Translations under genes and position numbers: made by a program
Shown: piece after piece, positions 25,014 through 35,230 of the stretch
Layout of the letters: every line of letters begins with the position of its first letter
Position numbering within the stretch: the first letter of the stretch is position 1
Source: Marinomonas fungiae
GTDB lineage: Bacteria; Pseudomonadota; Gammaproteobacteria; Pseudomonadales; Marinomonadaceae
Reading direction: 5' to 3'
Length of the DNA stretch: 51,926 nucleotides
Assembly (NCBI RefSeq): GCF_001418205.1
Contig: NZ_LIQF01000010.1
Span: forward strand, 69,102-121,027
The notes under the pieces: generated by a model
Database searches by the model: none
What the model was told of the DNA's origin: nothing
What the model saw: the letters and a program-made list of their open reading frames with translations, nothing else

Positions 25014-26999
25014 GTGTTTAAAAATCTCAAAGTGTCTCATGTCATCATGATTGTAGGGCTATTGCCCCTCTTCTTAGTCGTTGTACTAGCATTTTCATTA
25101 GGGTCAAGTCTGCTAAGCAGCATCGAAGACACCCAAAAAGCCAACGATATAGTGCATTTAACTGAGCGTCTGGATGCTGTGGCTCATAATTTTGCCGTGG
25201 AGCGGGGGTTATCAGCTGGTTTCCTCGGCTCGAAGGGGCAAAACGGTAAAGAGGCTCTGTTGAAACAGCGTCAGCTAGCGGATCAGGCGGAGCAAAGTTT
25301 GCGCAATATTTCCCCCGCTGAGTTTCATCAGTTGAGCGCGGCAGATATTCAGTCGATTATTCAACCCACGTTAAATTTATTTAGTAATAAGACAACGGTT
25401 CGTCAAAAAGTGGATGCTTTGGCCGCGGATAATGGGGCGTTCTCCTACTATTCCAAACTGAATGAATCCGCACTGCGTGGTATTCAAAGAGGCCTGAACT
25501 TTGTCGCCAACCCTGATATTAGTAAAACCTTATCTGCGCGTCTTAGTCTTTTGTGGATGAAAGAGCGTATTGGTCAATATCGTGGTGCGCTCAATGGTGT
25601 CTTCAGTGCAGGAACGGTATCGGCTCAACGCTTTGTCGAGATCAAGTTCTTCATGGCTGACGAGAGCGTTTGGGAGAACTACTATATTGATGTGGCCACA
25701 CCTGCGCAAAGAGATCAGCTTAAAGCCCTTAAAAACGATGCAAACTGGACGTCAGTTGCACAAGTGTTGTCGAATTTTGAAAGCCTGAGTGACTTAACAA
25801 ATGTGCAAGGTCCTGCTAATTGGTTTGCTTTAGCGACCAGTAAAATTGGTTTAGTAAAGTCTTTATCAGATCAACTGGGTGAGCAAGTCGATAGTATGGC
25901 TGATGCCTATGAAGCTCGGGATAACTCGATCTTTTGGGGAGTGGTCGGGGCTATTGTAGTCGTCACCTTATTTGTCTTGTTCTTGATTCGCCAAATCTCC
26001 GGTAATGTGTCGAAGCGCGTTTTTCAGGTTCATCAGGCGTTGAGTTCTGTGGGTGAAAACAAAGATTTTACCGTGAATCTTGAAGTGAAATCGAAAGATG
26101 AATTAGGCCACATGATGCATGAGTTGAACCTGCATCTAGGGAATCTCTCAAGTACTTTCAGTATGTTGCAAAGTAAGTCAGAAGAATCCAAAGGCAGTAT
26201 GGATAGCTTGATATTGCAAGCGCGAGAGGCCGTTAGAGAAACGCAGGATCAATTAGCGCGAACAGATCAAATTGCGGCAGCGATTGAAGAAATGTCTTTG
26301 ACCAGTAATACGATTTCCTCTGATATGCAGGAAGCCGCTAAATCTACGGAAACCATCCAAGTGCGTGCATCAGAAGGTCGCAAAGGTGTGCACTCGATTC
26401 AAAGTTCGATTGAAACTTTGAGCCGTGAAGTGACCGGTGGCTTTGACTCCGTTCAGCAAGTAACCAACCAAACTGAGCAGATTGCTAGTATTCTACAAAC
26501 GATCGAGTCGATTGCGGAACAAACTAACTTATTAGCGTTGAACGCAGCGATTGAGGCCGCTCGTGCGGGTGAGCAAGGGCGTGGTTTTGCCGTAGTGGCG
26601 GACGAAGTGCGTAGCCTTGCCCAGCGTACTCAGGATTCGACGGAAGAGATTCGCTCGATGATTGAGTCCTTGATCCATTCAAGTAAAAATGCCTTGAATT
26701 CCATGGAAAGCTGTTCGTCGATGGCGACGAATACGGCCTCAGAGGTGACCAAAAATGCCGAGATGATAGAGTCACTATTGGAGTCGGTGGATGAGATCAA
26801 CATGACCATTGAGCGCGTTGCGACTGCTGCGGAAGAACAATCACAAGTGACTGAAGACATAAACCAGAATGTGCAGATGGTGCGTGATCGATCTAGTCAT
26901 ATTTTTGAGGTGGTCAACATAACCGAATCAGAAGCAAGACAAACGCAGAATCGTTTTGATGAGGTATTAACTGAAGTACGTTCTTATCGTTTGCGCTAG
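25014..26999 (+). CDS. Methyl-accepting chemotaxis protein with NIT sensor domain
   Basis: Chemoreceptor with a periplasmic nitrate/nitrite-sensing-type (NIT) domain. From the chosen start (661 residues): TM1 at about 7-27; NIT domain at about 45-290, with the typical [20 protein letters not shown] and [19 protein letters not shown] helices; TM2 at about 306-328; HAMP; then the signalling coiled coil with its tip [20 protein letters not shown] at about 502-521. I start at the GTG because GAGGGA lies seven bases before it and it places TM1 at the N-terminus. The in-frame ATG 42 codons earlier gives an implausible extension. It sits directly beyond the element's right end. The ligand class (nitrate/nitrite) is a family-level inference. 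Confidence 0.9.
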   Translation: MFKNLKVSHVIMIVGLLPLFLVVVLAFSLGSSLLSSIEDTQKANDIVHLTERLDAVAHNFAVERGLSAGFLGSKGQNGKEALLKQRQLADQAEQSLRNISPAEFHQLSAADIQSIIQPTLNLFSNKTTVRQKVDALAADNGAFSYYSKLNESALRGIQRGLNFVANPDISKTLSARLSLLWMKERIGQYRGALNGVFSAGTVSAQRFVEIKFFMADESVWENYYIDVATPAQRDQLKALKNDANWTSVAQVLSNFESLSDLTNVQGPANWFALATSKIGLVKSLSDQLGEQVDSMADAYEARDNSIFWGVVGAIVVVTLFVLFLIRQISGNVSKRVFQVHQALSSVGENKDFTVNLEVKSKDELGHMMHELNLHLGNLSSTFSMLQSKSEESKGSMDSLILQAREAVRETQDQLARTDQIAAAIEEMSLTSNTISSDMQEAAKSTETIQVRASEGRKGVHSIQSSIETLSREVTGGFDSVQQVTNQTEQIASILQTIESIAEQTNLLALNAAIEAARAGEQGRGFAVVADEVRSLAQRTQDSTEEIRSMIESLIHSSKNALNSMESCSSMATNTASEVTKNAEMIESLLESVDEINMTIERVATAAEEQSQVTEDINQNVQMVRDRSSHIFEVVNITESEARQTQNRFDEVLTEVRSYRLR

Positions 27000-27027
27000 T
27001 AATTTAGATAACAATTGAGATAGCCAT

Positions 27028-27056
27028 AATACAGCCGCTCTTTGAGCGGCTGTATT
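27028..27056 (+). terminator. Terminator after the NIT chemoreceptor gene
   Basis: A perfect 13-bp stem (AATACAGCCGCTC / GAGCGGCTGTATT, loop TTT), then GTTTTAG. It separates two convergent genes. Confidence 0.75.
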
Positions 27057-27063
27057 GTTTTAG

Positions 27064-28374
27064 TTACTTCTTTTGGGGCTCGGCAAAAGGGTTACTGCGA
27101 AGGCCTGGACCCTTGCTCACATCAGGCTTCTGCACTTCCACTTGTTTTTTGCCCTTGCCCTTTCCTTGATTGGAAGCAGGTTGGCTGTCAGTGGCTTTCT
27201 TAGGTTTCTTTTGGCTTCTTGGGTGCGTATCTGGAACACGATGCTCGGCTTCAAAGCCTGGGATTTCTTTACGTGGCACACGCTGTTTTAACAGTGCTTC
27301 AATAGCACGTAAGTTCTCTACTTCATCGGCACACACTAAGGATACGGCGCGTCCTTCAAGGCCCGCACGTCCGGTTCGACCGATGCGATGAATGTAATCT
27401 TCAGCCACATGCGGTAAGTCGACGTTGATCACCACTGGTAGACCTTCAATATCCAAACCGCGAGCGGCCACATCAGTGGCTACGAGGTACGCTAATTCAC
27501 CTGCTTTAAATGCCCTTAATGCGGATAGACGAGCATATTGGTTTTTATCCCCATGCATGGCTTCTACAGAGAAACCTTCTGCTTGCAGAATATCGGTGAT
27601 TTCATCGGCACCGCGTTTGGTCTTAGTAAAGATCAGTGCTTGAGTCCAGTGCTGGCGGGTTAAAAGCTCTGCAAGAAGTTCGGGCTTACGTACCTTATCG
27701 ACCGTATAGATCTGATGGCGTACGGTGGCAGCCACGCGATTACTTTGTTTAGCCGCGACTTCTTCCGGGTCCCTTAGCCAAAGCTTGGCTAAGGTTTTCA
27801 CAGCATCAGAATAGGTGGCGGAAAACATCATGCTCTGGCGGTTTTTAGGCAGCAGTGTGAGTAGCTCGTTGAGGGCTTCTTCAAACCCTAGGTCGAGCAT
27901 TCGGTCTGCTTCATCAAGAACTAGAAATTGCAAAGCGTCAAATTTGACGGCGTCTTGCTTAACGAGATCAATCAGGCGTCCTGGGGTCGCTACCAGAATA
28001 TCGGCTCCACGCTGCAGGCCGTTAATTTGTGGAAAGACTTTAACGCCACCAAAGATTGTTTGACTACGTAGGCCGAGTCCACGGCTATAGCTGCGCACAC
28101 TTTCACCGATTTGGTTGGCCAGCTCGCGCGTCGGCGCGAGAATCAGTGCGCGTACTTGATTGGCTTCGGCTCGTTCGCCTTCTTTTAGACGTTCCAAAAT
28201 AGGCAGAGTAAAGGCGGCAGTTTTACCGGTACCGGTTTGCGCGGCTGCCAGTACATCTTTGGCGGATAAAATTAGGGGAATCGCTTGATTCTGGATGGGG
28301 GTCGGCTTTTGATAGCCTAATTCATTCAGGATGTCGGTAATGGCCACTGATAGGCCAAGATTTGCAAAGGTCAT
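27064..28374 (-). CDS. rhlE: DEAD-box RNA helicase RhlE
   Basis: ATP-dependent RNA helicase of the RhlE group, likely acting in ribosome assembly and RNA turnover. In 436 residues: Q-motif region F-ANLGLS with PTPIQNQAIP at 25-34; Walker A AQTGTGKT at 45-52; DEAD at 154-157; SAT at 185-187; and HRIGRTGR in the second RecA domain. The C-terminal tail of about 65 residues is rich in Lys, Gln and Ser (PKKATDSQPA, then GKGKGKK) as in other RhlE proteins. It lies 32 bases downstream of the transglutaminase gene on the same strand and may be read through from it. Confidence 0.92.
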   Translation of the reverse strand: MTFANLGLSVAITDILNELGYQKPTPIQNQAIPLILSAKDVLAAAQTGTGKTAAFTLPILERLKEGERAEANQVRALILAPTRELANQIGESVRSYSRGLGLRSQTIFGGVKVFPQINGLQRGADILVATPGRLIDLVKQDAVKFDALQFLVLDEADRMLDLGFEEALNELLTLLPKNRQSMMFSATYSDAVKTLAKLWLRDPEEVAAKQSNRVAATVRHQIYTVDKVRKPELLAELLTRQHWTQALIFTKTKRGADEITDILQAEGFSVEAMHGDKNQYARLSALRAFKAGELAYLVATDVAARGLDIEGLPVVINVDLPHVAEDYIHRIGRTGRAGLEGRAVSLVCADEVENLRAIEALLKQRVPRKEIPGFEAEHRVPDTHPRSQKKPKKATDSQPASNQGKGKGKKQVEVQKPDVSKGPGLRSNPFAEPQKK

Positions 28375-28406
28375 TATGTTACCAAATCGGAATTGGATGT
28401 GAGCGC

Positions 28407-29288
28407 TTACACGCGCTGCACATCCACGGAAACGTTGAGTGCCTGACTGTCACCACCGTCAAAAATAACCCCTTGCAACGGCGTGACATCGGCGTAGTCA
28501 CGACCCCAAGCGGTGACGATATGTTGCTCGTTCGGCATTAAATCATTAGTAGGGTCGAATTCTACCCAGCCTAGGTCGGGAATGAAAATAGCAAACCACG
28601 CATGAGAAGCATCGGCCCCCACCAGTTTTTCTTGTCCAGGAGGCGGTAAGGTTTCCAAATAGCCACTCATATAGCGAGCAGGGAAGCCCAGCGAGCGAAT
28701 GCAGGCGATGGCTAAATGGGCAAAGTCTTGACAGACACCACGCTTCTCTTTGAGAACTTGCTCTGGTGGGGTACTAACGCTGGTGGCCGTTGGGTCAAAG
28801 GTGAACTCTTCAAAGATCTTATGGGTAAAATCCATGCTGGCTTGCAGTACTGGGGTGTCGTCGGCAAAGCAGCTGCGAGCGTATTCTGCCAGCGCTTCTG
28901 TGCGGCGAATATGCATGGAGTCCAGGGTATATTCTTTTACCATGCGCAGCTCAGGTGTATCGGCTTGGCTCAGCATCTGACGCAGTTCAGCACAGGTTAG
29001 GCCGTGAAGCGTAAGCTGACTAGAGAGGTCGTTCTGTTCGATCTCAAAGTAGCATTCCACATCGATGGCGAGTTTTTTATGGGGCTCTTGCACCGAAAAA
29101 TAAAACGTCGGGTTGCCGTAATAATCCTCTCCTTCAGTTTGATACACCGGCGTCGGTGTTACCAAAATGCGACGACTGAGACAGCGCTGGTATGGCGTGT
29201 CTCGTGGCAGAAGGTGTGCCATGTTGTAACACAACGTTACTGGGGCACCGTATAGGTATTCCGTTAAATGCCGAACCCTGTATCTCAT
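28407..29288 (-). CDS. Transglutaminase-like cysteine protease-fold protein
   Basis: A cytosolic transglutaminase-superfamily enzyme of 293 residues: an N-terminal beta domain (bacterial transglutaminase-like N, about 1-80), then the papain-like core with the triad Cys186 (KRGVCQDFAHLA), His229 (ASHAWFAIF) and Asp245 (VEFDPTND). Such proteins can hydrolyse or transfer amide bonds. They are regularly encoded with circularly permuted ATP-grasp and alpha-E proteins, and are thought to act on the same unknown peptide or amide. Last gene of the five-gene cluster; its start overlaps the preceding gene by four bases. Confidence 0.88.
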   Translation of the reverse strand: MRYRVRHLTEYLYGAPVTLCYNMAHLLPRDTPYQRCLSRRILVTPTPVYQTEGEDYYGNPTFYFSVQEPHKKLAIDVECYFEIEQNDLSSQLTLHGLTCAELRQMLSQADTPELRMVKEYTLDSMHIRRTEALAEYARSCFADDTPVLQASMDFTHKIFEEFTFDPTATSVSTPPEQVLKEKRGVCQDFAHLAIACIRSLGFPARYMSGYLETLPPPGQEKLVGADASHAWFAIFIPDLGWVEFDPTNDLMPNEQHIVTAWGRDYADVTPLQGVIFDGGDSQALNVSVDVQRV

Positions 29289-31855
29289 ACGTTATTTTTC
29301 CATTTAGCTTTGATCAGCTGTTGTGGCCCTGCCGTATGATCGAAGTACTTATCACTAATTAAAGTGGTTAGCTGCTCTAATTGTTCAATCACCTGAGTCA
29401 TCAACTCGGTTAGGTCATGGCGTGTTTGTGTCGTCTGATCAATTTGTGATAAGCCTTCCAAATCAGCCAATTGAATATCATTGAGCGATTTAATGATTAA
29501 GCGCTTATCTGGAGAAAGCCCTAAAGAGGGTTGCCCCGTTTGAGGTAATTCTTCGAGGTACTTACGCAGTTGCTCAATCTGATAAATCAGAGAGCGTGGA
29601 TTAGTACGATCAATCATCAATAGATCCAGACCGTAAGAGACCCGAGCGCGAGTACGGTAGCGGCGACGAAACGAGATCAACGCTTCCACACTCAACAATA
29701 CGGACTCTAATACTTGCTGTTGTTGCAAGCTTGGCAGCGGTCGGCTCAAGGTGTGCTTCAATAGGTTAGCGGTCAGTAGCGCACGTTCGGTACGACGACC
29801 AATTTCTTGGAACATCCAGTCCATGCCGCGTAGCATACTTTCATGATTCAAGCCTGAAATGGCCAGCAGTGAGGTCACCAAACCGTCGAGGGATTCCTCT
29901 GGTAGTGAAGGCAAGCCATTCACGTAAGCGCGATCCACACTGTGAATGTGATCGCGCAGTTCGTTTAATATGATGCGTGTGTCAGCCGACAACATTTCTT
30001 TCACTTGCTCAGCGCAGGCCAACATTTGTTGCAGGTTGGATTTGATTGAGCCCATACGTTGACTGTTGACTACCAAAGCGGCCAGCTCATCGTTTGGATT
30101 TTCGATCAATTCGGGCTGTTCTTGAAAGCCTGGTAGCGATCCAGTGATTTCTGAAATAGCTCCCAGCAAGACTTCACGACTTTCCGTGGGGAAGTGATCA
30201 ATACCGTTAAGCTGCTTAAAAATGGTACGCATCAAACGCAGGCTCATCTCGGCACGTTCAGCGTAACGACCAAACCAGAACAGGTTTTCGACAACACGGC
30301 TGGGCAAGCTGGCCGCTTGCGCTTGGCTGCTAGGGAGATTATCGAGCGGGATATCAATATCCATCTCAGCACTGTCGCTCAGAACCCATAGATCTTTACT
30401 GCGTGAGCCTGATAACTTCTTGCTGACGATAGTATGGTCAGTAGAATCCGCTACTCGGACTAAACCACCGGGCATGACACAGAAACTGTCTTCATTGGCG
30501 ACACTAAAGGTGCGCAAAATGCTCGGGCGTGCGCATATTTTGCCATTGTCCCAAATTGGGGTGAGGGAGCTAGGGATATACGCCTGCGCAACATAAGCAA
30601 CAGGATTTGCTTTGATTTTATTGACTGCGTCTTGTAGCTCTTTATCGTTTAGCTGGTGGCCGTAAATGCTCTTACTTTGGAGGTTGCGAATAGCAGGCTT
30701 AATAATCAGATTACGAATATTGGCCAGTACATAGTCAAGGTGCTCGCTGTCCCCACACCAGTAGCTGTCTACAGAGGGCAGTGATAACTCTTCTCCCATT
30801 AGGAAGTGGCTGATCTTAGGTAAAAAGGCTAATAAAGCTGGCGTCTCAAGTAGGCCGGAGCCTAATGGATTGGTGACCACTACATTACCTTGTCGCGCGA
30901 CTTCTAATAAGCCAGGCACACCTAGCATTGAATCGGAACGCAGTTCTGCTTGGTCACAAAAAGCGTCTTCGACTCGGCGCAAAATGACGTCTACCCGAGA
31001 TAGGCCGCTTAGAGACTTCATCCAAACTTTGCCATTACGGACAGTTAAGTCGCCCCCTTGAACGAGCGGGTAGCCTAAATGGTTGGCTAAAAATGCTTGT
31101 TCAAAGTAAGTAGAGCTGTAAGCGCCCGGTGTTAATACAACAATACGTGGCGATTCGGTTAAGTGATGAGCCAAGCGGCTAATGGTCTCACGCACGGTTT
31201 GGAAGAAACCTGATAGGCGCATGGTTTGGCTATCACGGAACAAACTTGGCAGTACACGTGAAACCACGGTGCGGTTTTCCATTGCATAGCCAGCACCGCT
31301 TGGTGCTTGAGTGCGATCACCGGTGGCTATAAAACGCCCTGATTTGTCGCGCACCAAATCCACCGCATGGAAGGTCAGCATCGTCTCACTGGCGCTATGC
31401 ATGTTATGGCAGTGGCGTAAAAAACCTGGGTGAGAAAAAACGATTTCAGAAGGTAAGATCCCTTCTTTCAATAAACGTTGCTCGCCATACAAATCTTTGT
31501 AAATCAGATCAAACAGCTTAGCCCGTTGTTTCAGTGACGCTTCTAAGATACGCCATTCGCCTTCGGCCATCACCTGCGGAATGATATCCAATGACCAAAC
31601 ATTGGGTGACAGAGGATCGCTTTTTAAATTATAGGTAGCGCCATCATCGCGCAAAATGCGTTGCGCGCGAAGATGGCGGTCTTGCATCCCTTCAGACCCT
31701 AATTGCTGCACGGCCGACATCACCGCTTGCCAAGGCAAACGAGTCTGGCGGTTGTCTTCAAATGCTTCATCAAAGGCATTGATGGGGGCAGCATATGGGG
31801 CAACAAACGGCGCCTCGCTCGGCGCCGTGATGGATGGAGCAACAGTATCTGACAT
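29285..31855 (-). CDS. Circularly permuted ATP-grasp and alpha-E fusion protein
   Basis: An 856-residue fusion. Residues about 40-505 form a circularly permuted ATP-grasp domain (DUF404/DUF407 type): APSGAGYAMENRTVVSRVLP at 184-203, IVVLTPGAYSSTYFEQAFLA at 238-257, NPLGSGLLE at 329-337 and IIKPA at 384-388. Residues about 517-856 form an all-helical alpha-E domain (DUF403), beginning LPSRVVENLFWFGRYAERAE. ATP-grasp enzymes ligate carboxylates to amines with ATP. Compared with the separate ATP-grasp protein at 36177-37631, the glycine-rich loop after KPA is replaced by a basic/polar stretch, so the two probably differ in activity. The first 35 residues are a Pro/Ala-rich linker. It overlaps the next gene by four bases. 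Confidence 0.9.
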   Translation of the reverse strand: MSDTVAPSITAPSEAPFVAPYAAPINAFDEAFEDNRQTRLPWQAVMSAVQQLGSEGMQDRHLRAQRILRDDGATYNLKSDPLSPNVWSLDIIPQVMAEGEWRILEASLKQRAKLFDLIYKDLYGEQRLLKEGILPSEIVFSHPGFLRHCHNMHSASETMLTFHAVDLVRDKSGRFIATGDRTQAPSGAGYAMENRTVVSRVLPSLFRDSQTMRLSGFFQTVRETISRLAHHLTESPRIVVLTPGAYSSTYFEQAFLANHLGYPLVQGGDLTVRNGKVWMKSLSGLSRVDVILRRVEDAFCDQAELRSDSMLGVPGLLEVARQGNVVVTNPLGSGLLETPALLAFLPKISHFLMGEELSLPSVDSYWCGDSEHLDYVLANIRNLIIKPAIRNLQSKSIYGHQLNDKELQDAVNKIKANPVAYVAQAYIPSSLTPIWDNGKICARPSILRTFSVANEDSFCVMPGGLVRVADSTDHTIVSKKLSGSRSKDLWVLSDSAEMDIDIPLDNLPSSQAQAASLPSRVVENLFWFGRYAERAEMSLRLMRTIFKQLNGIDHFPTESREVLLGAISEITGSLPGFQEQPELIENPNDELAALVVNSQRMGSIKSNLQQMLACAEQVKEMLSADTRIILNELRDHIHSVDRAYVNGLPSLPEESLDGLVTSLLAISGLNHESMLRGMDWMFQEIGRRTERALLTANLLKHTLSRPLPSLQQQQVLESVLLSVEALISFRRRYRTRARVSYGLDLLMIDRTNPRSLIYQIEQLRKYLEELPQTGQPSLGLSPDKRLIIKSLNDIQLADLEGLSQIDQTTQTRHDLTELMTQVIEQLEQLTTLISDKYFDHTAGPQQLIKAKWKNNV

Positions 31856-31876
31856 AGTAAGACGTTCTAATGGAAA

Positions 31877-34800
31877 TTAGAGCCTAGTATACCTCTTCCT
31901 GAGATCAAGGGTATGAGGATATTCATGACAGATTTCTTCTTCTGGTGGCGCCATCGGTCGTGCGGCCTTTGCATGCTCGGTAACGCTGCGGAGCGCACTG
32001 TATTCTGGTGGCGGTACCAAAGTGCCTTGGGTAAAGCCATGATCCCAGAAACGGTTCACGCGACGGGCCTCGGCTTCGTTACTGTTAACCGGTAAGGTAT
32101 CGTAGTTTCGGCCTCCAGGATGGCTAACATGGTAAGTACAGCCACCAATCGAAACGCCATTCCACGTGTCAATCAAGTCAAACACAAGTGGCGTATCCAT
32201 GCCCAATGTTGGGTGCAGGGCAGAGGGTGGCGCCCAAGCTTTGTAGCGCACCGCACCGACGGCTTCACCTTTGCGTCCCGTGCTGCGAAGTGGTACGCGA
32301 CGACCGTTGCAGGATAACACGTAACGACCTTCGGTCAGCCCAGTTAAGCGTACTTGTAAACGCTCCACTGAAGAGTCTACGTAGCGGGCGGTCCCCGATT
32401 GCGTGATCTCTTCGCCGAGCACATGCCAAGGCTCAATCGCCCAGCGTAGCTCTAGTTCGATATCATCAATCTGTTGGCGGCCATAGTGCGGGAAGCGAAA
32501 CTCTTCAAATGGCGCTAACCATTCCAGCTTAAATGGCAAACCATGGGCTTGCAGATCATCCACCACTTCTTTGATGTCCTGCCAAACAAAGTGCGGCATC
32601 ATAAACTTATCGTGTAGAGAGGTGCCCCAGCGAACCAATGGTTTGTGGTACGGCTGTTCCCAGAAACGTACCACCAAACAACGTAGCAATAGCATTTGTA
32701 CTAATGACATACGTGCATGAGGTGGCATTTCAAAACCACGGAACTCCAATAAGCCTTGGCGACCACTGCTTGAGCCTGCGGCGTAGAGTTTGTCGATACA
32801 GAATTCAGAACGGTGCGTGTTACCGGTGATGTCCACCAGCAAGTTGCGCATTAAACGATCCACCAGCCAAGGCTCATCGACCAAGCCAGAGGGGATGTTT
32901 TGGAAGGCAATTTCCATTTCATACAAGGCTTCATCACGGCCTTCATCGGGACGTGGTGCCTGGCTGGTTGGACCAATGAACATGCCAGAGAATAAGTAGG
33001 AAAGCCCCGGATGGTGTTGCCAGAAGGTCACTAAACTACGCAGTAAATCAGGTCGGCGTAGCAATGGACTGTCAGACGGCGTTACACCACCAAGGGTGAC
33101 ATGGTTACCGCCGCCGGTGCCCGTGTGGCGACCGTCGAGCATAAACTTCTCTGTGCCTAAGCGTGCTTGGTGCGCTTCTTCGTACAGCGTTTCAGTGTTG
33201 AATAACAGCTCTTTCCAGTTTTTCGCAGGGTGAATGTTCACCTCAATGACGCCAGGGTCTGGGGTAATCAAAAACTTTTGCAAACGATAGTCTTTTGGTG
33301 GCTCGTAACCTTCAATGACGATTGGCATTTCCAGTTGTGTTGCGACTTTCTCAATGACATTAATCAGTGCAACGTAGTGCTCAAGGTAGTTAACCGGCGG
33401 TAAGAAAGCATGCAAACGGCCATCGCGTGCTTCGATACACAAGGCCGTACGAATCACATTCTTAACAACAGTACTGCTTGCTTGCTCGGCCTTGGTCGCG
33501 TTTTGCTGCGTTTGTGTTTGCGCACTGATACTAGCCGTTGTGGAATGACTGTAAACGGGTAATGGCTCACGCGGTGCAAAGGGGTCGCGCTCTGGCGTTT
33601 GCTCCTCTTCACTGATCGCTGGCAGAGAGTTTAGCGGTAGACGGTAACCCATTGGGCTGTCCCCGGGGATCAAGGTGATCACATCGGAGCGCATTGGCCA
33701 TAGGCTACTTTGCCATTGATCGCCATTGAACTCGATCGGTAGAACATAGCCACTGACGCGTTCCAAGCCACGGTTGAGAAGCTTTGCCAAACGACGTCTT
33801 TCCAAGTCGTCTTTAAGGGATGCTTTACGTGGATCGACTTCTTCAGGCAATGAGCGTTCTAGCCACAAGTAGTACAGAGTGTCTTCGTAGGTCGGTTGCA
33901 AGTAATTTGATTCAATACCTAGGTAATCACATAACTCACGACCAAACTTTGCTGCATGGGTTTCATCAAAACCGTAGTTTTTATCTACGCGAGCTAGGTA
34001 TTTTGGATCTTGCCAGAGTGCTTCACCATCGGTGCGCCAGAAGCAGCCCAATGCCCAGCGAGGCACTTCTTCCCCCGGATACCACTTACCTTGGCCGTAG
34101 TGCAGTAAACCATTGGCGCCAAACTTCTGTTTCATACGTAACAGCAAATCTTTTGCCAGACGGAGCTTATCAGCCCCTAATGCACCAGTATTCCACTGCT
34201 CTGAATCCATGTCATCGATGGAGACAAAGGTTGGTTCTCCGCCCATGGTTAAGCGAACATCGCCTTGTTCAAGGCGTTGGTCAACCGCATGACCGAGGGC
34301 CTTGATATTCTCCCATTCATCGTCACTGTACGGCTTAGTAACACGAGGGTCTTCGTGGATGCGCGTGACAATATTCGAATAGCTAAACTCACACTCACAT
34401 TCGTCGATGAAGCCTGTAATCGGGGCAGCAGAGATCGGCTCAGCGGTACAGGCCAATGGAATGTGACCTTCACCGGCAAATAAACCGCTGGTTGGATCCA
34501 GTCCAACCCAGCCTGCACCGGGTAAGTAAACTTCACACCAGGCGTGCAAATCGGTGAAGTCTTCTTCTGGGCCAGATGGACCATCCAGTGCTTTCACGTC
34601 AGCGGTTAACTGTACCAAGTAACCGGAGGCAAAACGGGCTGCCAAACCAAGGTGACGTAAGATCTGCACAAGTAACCACGAAGTATCCCGACAGGAACCC
34701 TTCTTCAGCGTCAGTGTTTCTTCGCACGTTTGCACCCCTGGTTCTAGGCGAATGCCATAGTCGATTTCATTAGCAAGACGCGTGTTCAGGCTTACTAAAA

Positions 34801-35230
34801 AGTCGACAATTGGCGTCGCTTTGCGATCAACTGTTTTGAGCCAGTCTTGCAATTCAGAGCAGTCTTCCGATGTTTTTAAATAGGGCGCCAGCTCTTCCAA
34901 TAATTGCTTGTCGTACTTAAATGGAAAGTGCTCAGCGTATTCTTCGATAAAGAAATCAAAGGGGTTAATCACCGTCATGTCGGCGATTACTTCCACGGCA
35001 AATTCCAGTTTTTTCGTCTTTTCTGGAAATACCAAGCGTGCTTGATAGTTGCCATAAGGATCTTGCTGCCAGTTGATGAAATGATCTTCTGGCAACACCT
35101 TGAGTGAATAACCATGAATATGGGTACGTGAATGCGGCGCCGGACGTAGACGTAAAATGTGCGGCGAAACATTAATAAAGCGATCAAACTCATAAGTAGT
35201 TTTATGTTGAATCGCTACGCGGATGGTCAT
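31877..35230 (-). CDS. Transglutaminase / DUF2126 two-part protein
   Basis: A large 1117-residue protein. Residues 1-270 are a transglutaminase-like module: an N-terminal beta domain from ATTYEF-type TTYEFDRFINVSPH, then Cys180 (KKGSCRDTSWLL), His229 (DLHAWCEVYL) and Asp245 (GLDPTSGLF). From about 300 to the end it is DUF2126. The conserved DVRLTMGGEPTFVS opens the domain, and ARDGRLHAFLPP, GRHTGTGGGNHVTLGG and LEFRGFEMPPHARMSLVQ follow. The last two resemble glutamine-synthetase/ATP-grasp-like amidoligase active-site loops; an amidoligase role is inferred, not shown. It is encoded between the alpha-E gene (4-base overlap) and the ATP-grasp/alpha-E fusion (21-base gap). Confidence 0.9.
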   Translation of the reverse strand: MTIRVAIQHKTTYEFDRFINVSPHILRLRPAPHSRTHIHGYSLKVLPEDHFINWQQDPYGNYQARLVFPEKTKKLEFAVEVIADMTVINPFDFFIEEYAEHFPFKYDKQLLEELAPYLKTSEDCSELQDWLKTVDRKATPIVDFLVSLNTRLANEIDYGIRLEPGVQTCEETLTLKKGSCRDTSWLLVQILRHLGLAARFASGYLVQLTADVKALDGPSGPEEDFTDLHAWCEVYLPGAGWVGLDPTSGLFAGEGHIPLACTAEPISAAPITGFIDECECEFSYSNIVTRIHEDPRVTKPYSDDEWENIKALGHAVDQRLEQGDVRLTMGGEPTFVSIDDMDSEQWNTGALGADKLRLAKDLLLRMKQKFGANGLLHYGQGKWYPGEEVPRWALGCFWRTDGEALWQDPKYLARVDKNYGFDETHAAKFGRELCDYLGIESNYLQPTYEDTLYYLWLERSLPEEVDPRKASLKDDLERRRLAKLLNRGLERVSGYVLPIEFNGDQWQSSLWPMRSDVITLIPGDSPMGYRLPLNSLPAISEEEQTPERDPFAPREPLPVYSHSTTASISAQTQTQQNATKAEQASSTVVKNVIRTALCIEARDGRLHAFLPPVNYLEHYVALINVIEKVATQLEMPIVIEGYEPPKDYRLQKFLITPDPGVIEVNIHPAKNWKELLFNTETLYEEAHQARLGTEKFMLDGRHTGTGGGNHVTLGGVTPSDSPLLRRPDLLRSLVTFWQHHPGLSYLFSGMFIGPTSQAPRPDEGRDEALYEMEIAFQNIPSGLVDEPWLVDRLMRNLLVDITGNTHRSEFCIDKLYAAGSSSGRQGLLEFRGFEMPPHARMSLVQMLLLRCLVVRFWEQPYHKPLVRWGTSLHDKFMMPHFVWQDIKEVVDDLQAHGLPFKLEWLAPFEEFRFPHYGRQQIDDIELELRWAIEPWHVLGEEITQSGTARYVDSSVERLQVRLTGLTEGRYVLSCNGRRVPLRSTGRKGEAVGAVRYKAWAPPSALHPTLGMDTPLVFDLIDTWNGVSIGGCTYHVSHPGGRNYDTLPVNSNEAEARRVNRFWDHGFTQGTLVPPPEYSALRSVTEHAKAARPMAPPEEEICHEYPHTLDLRKRYTRL

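Noticed and set aside
33820..34305. 161-codon ORF on the plus strand
   Set aside because: Lies wholly antisense to the DUF2126 gene, whose protein is conserved throughout; no ribosome site or family match.
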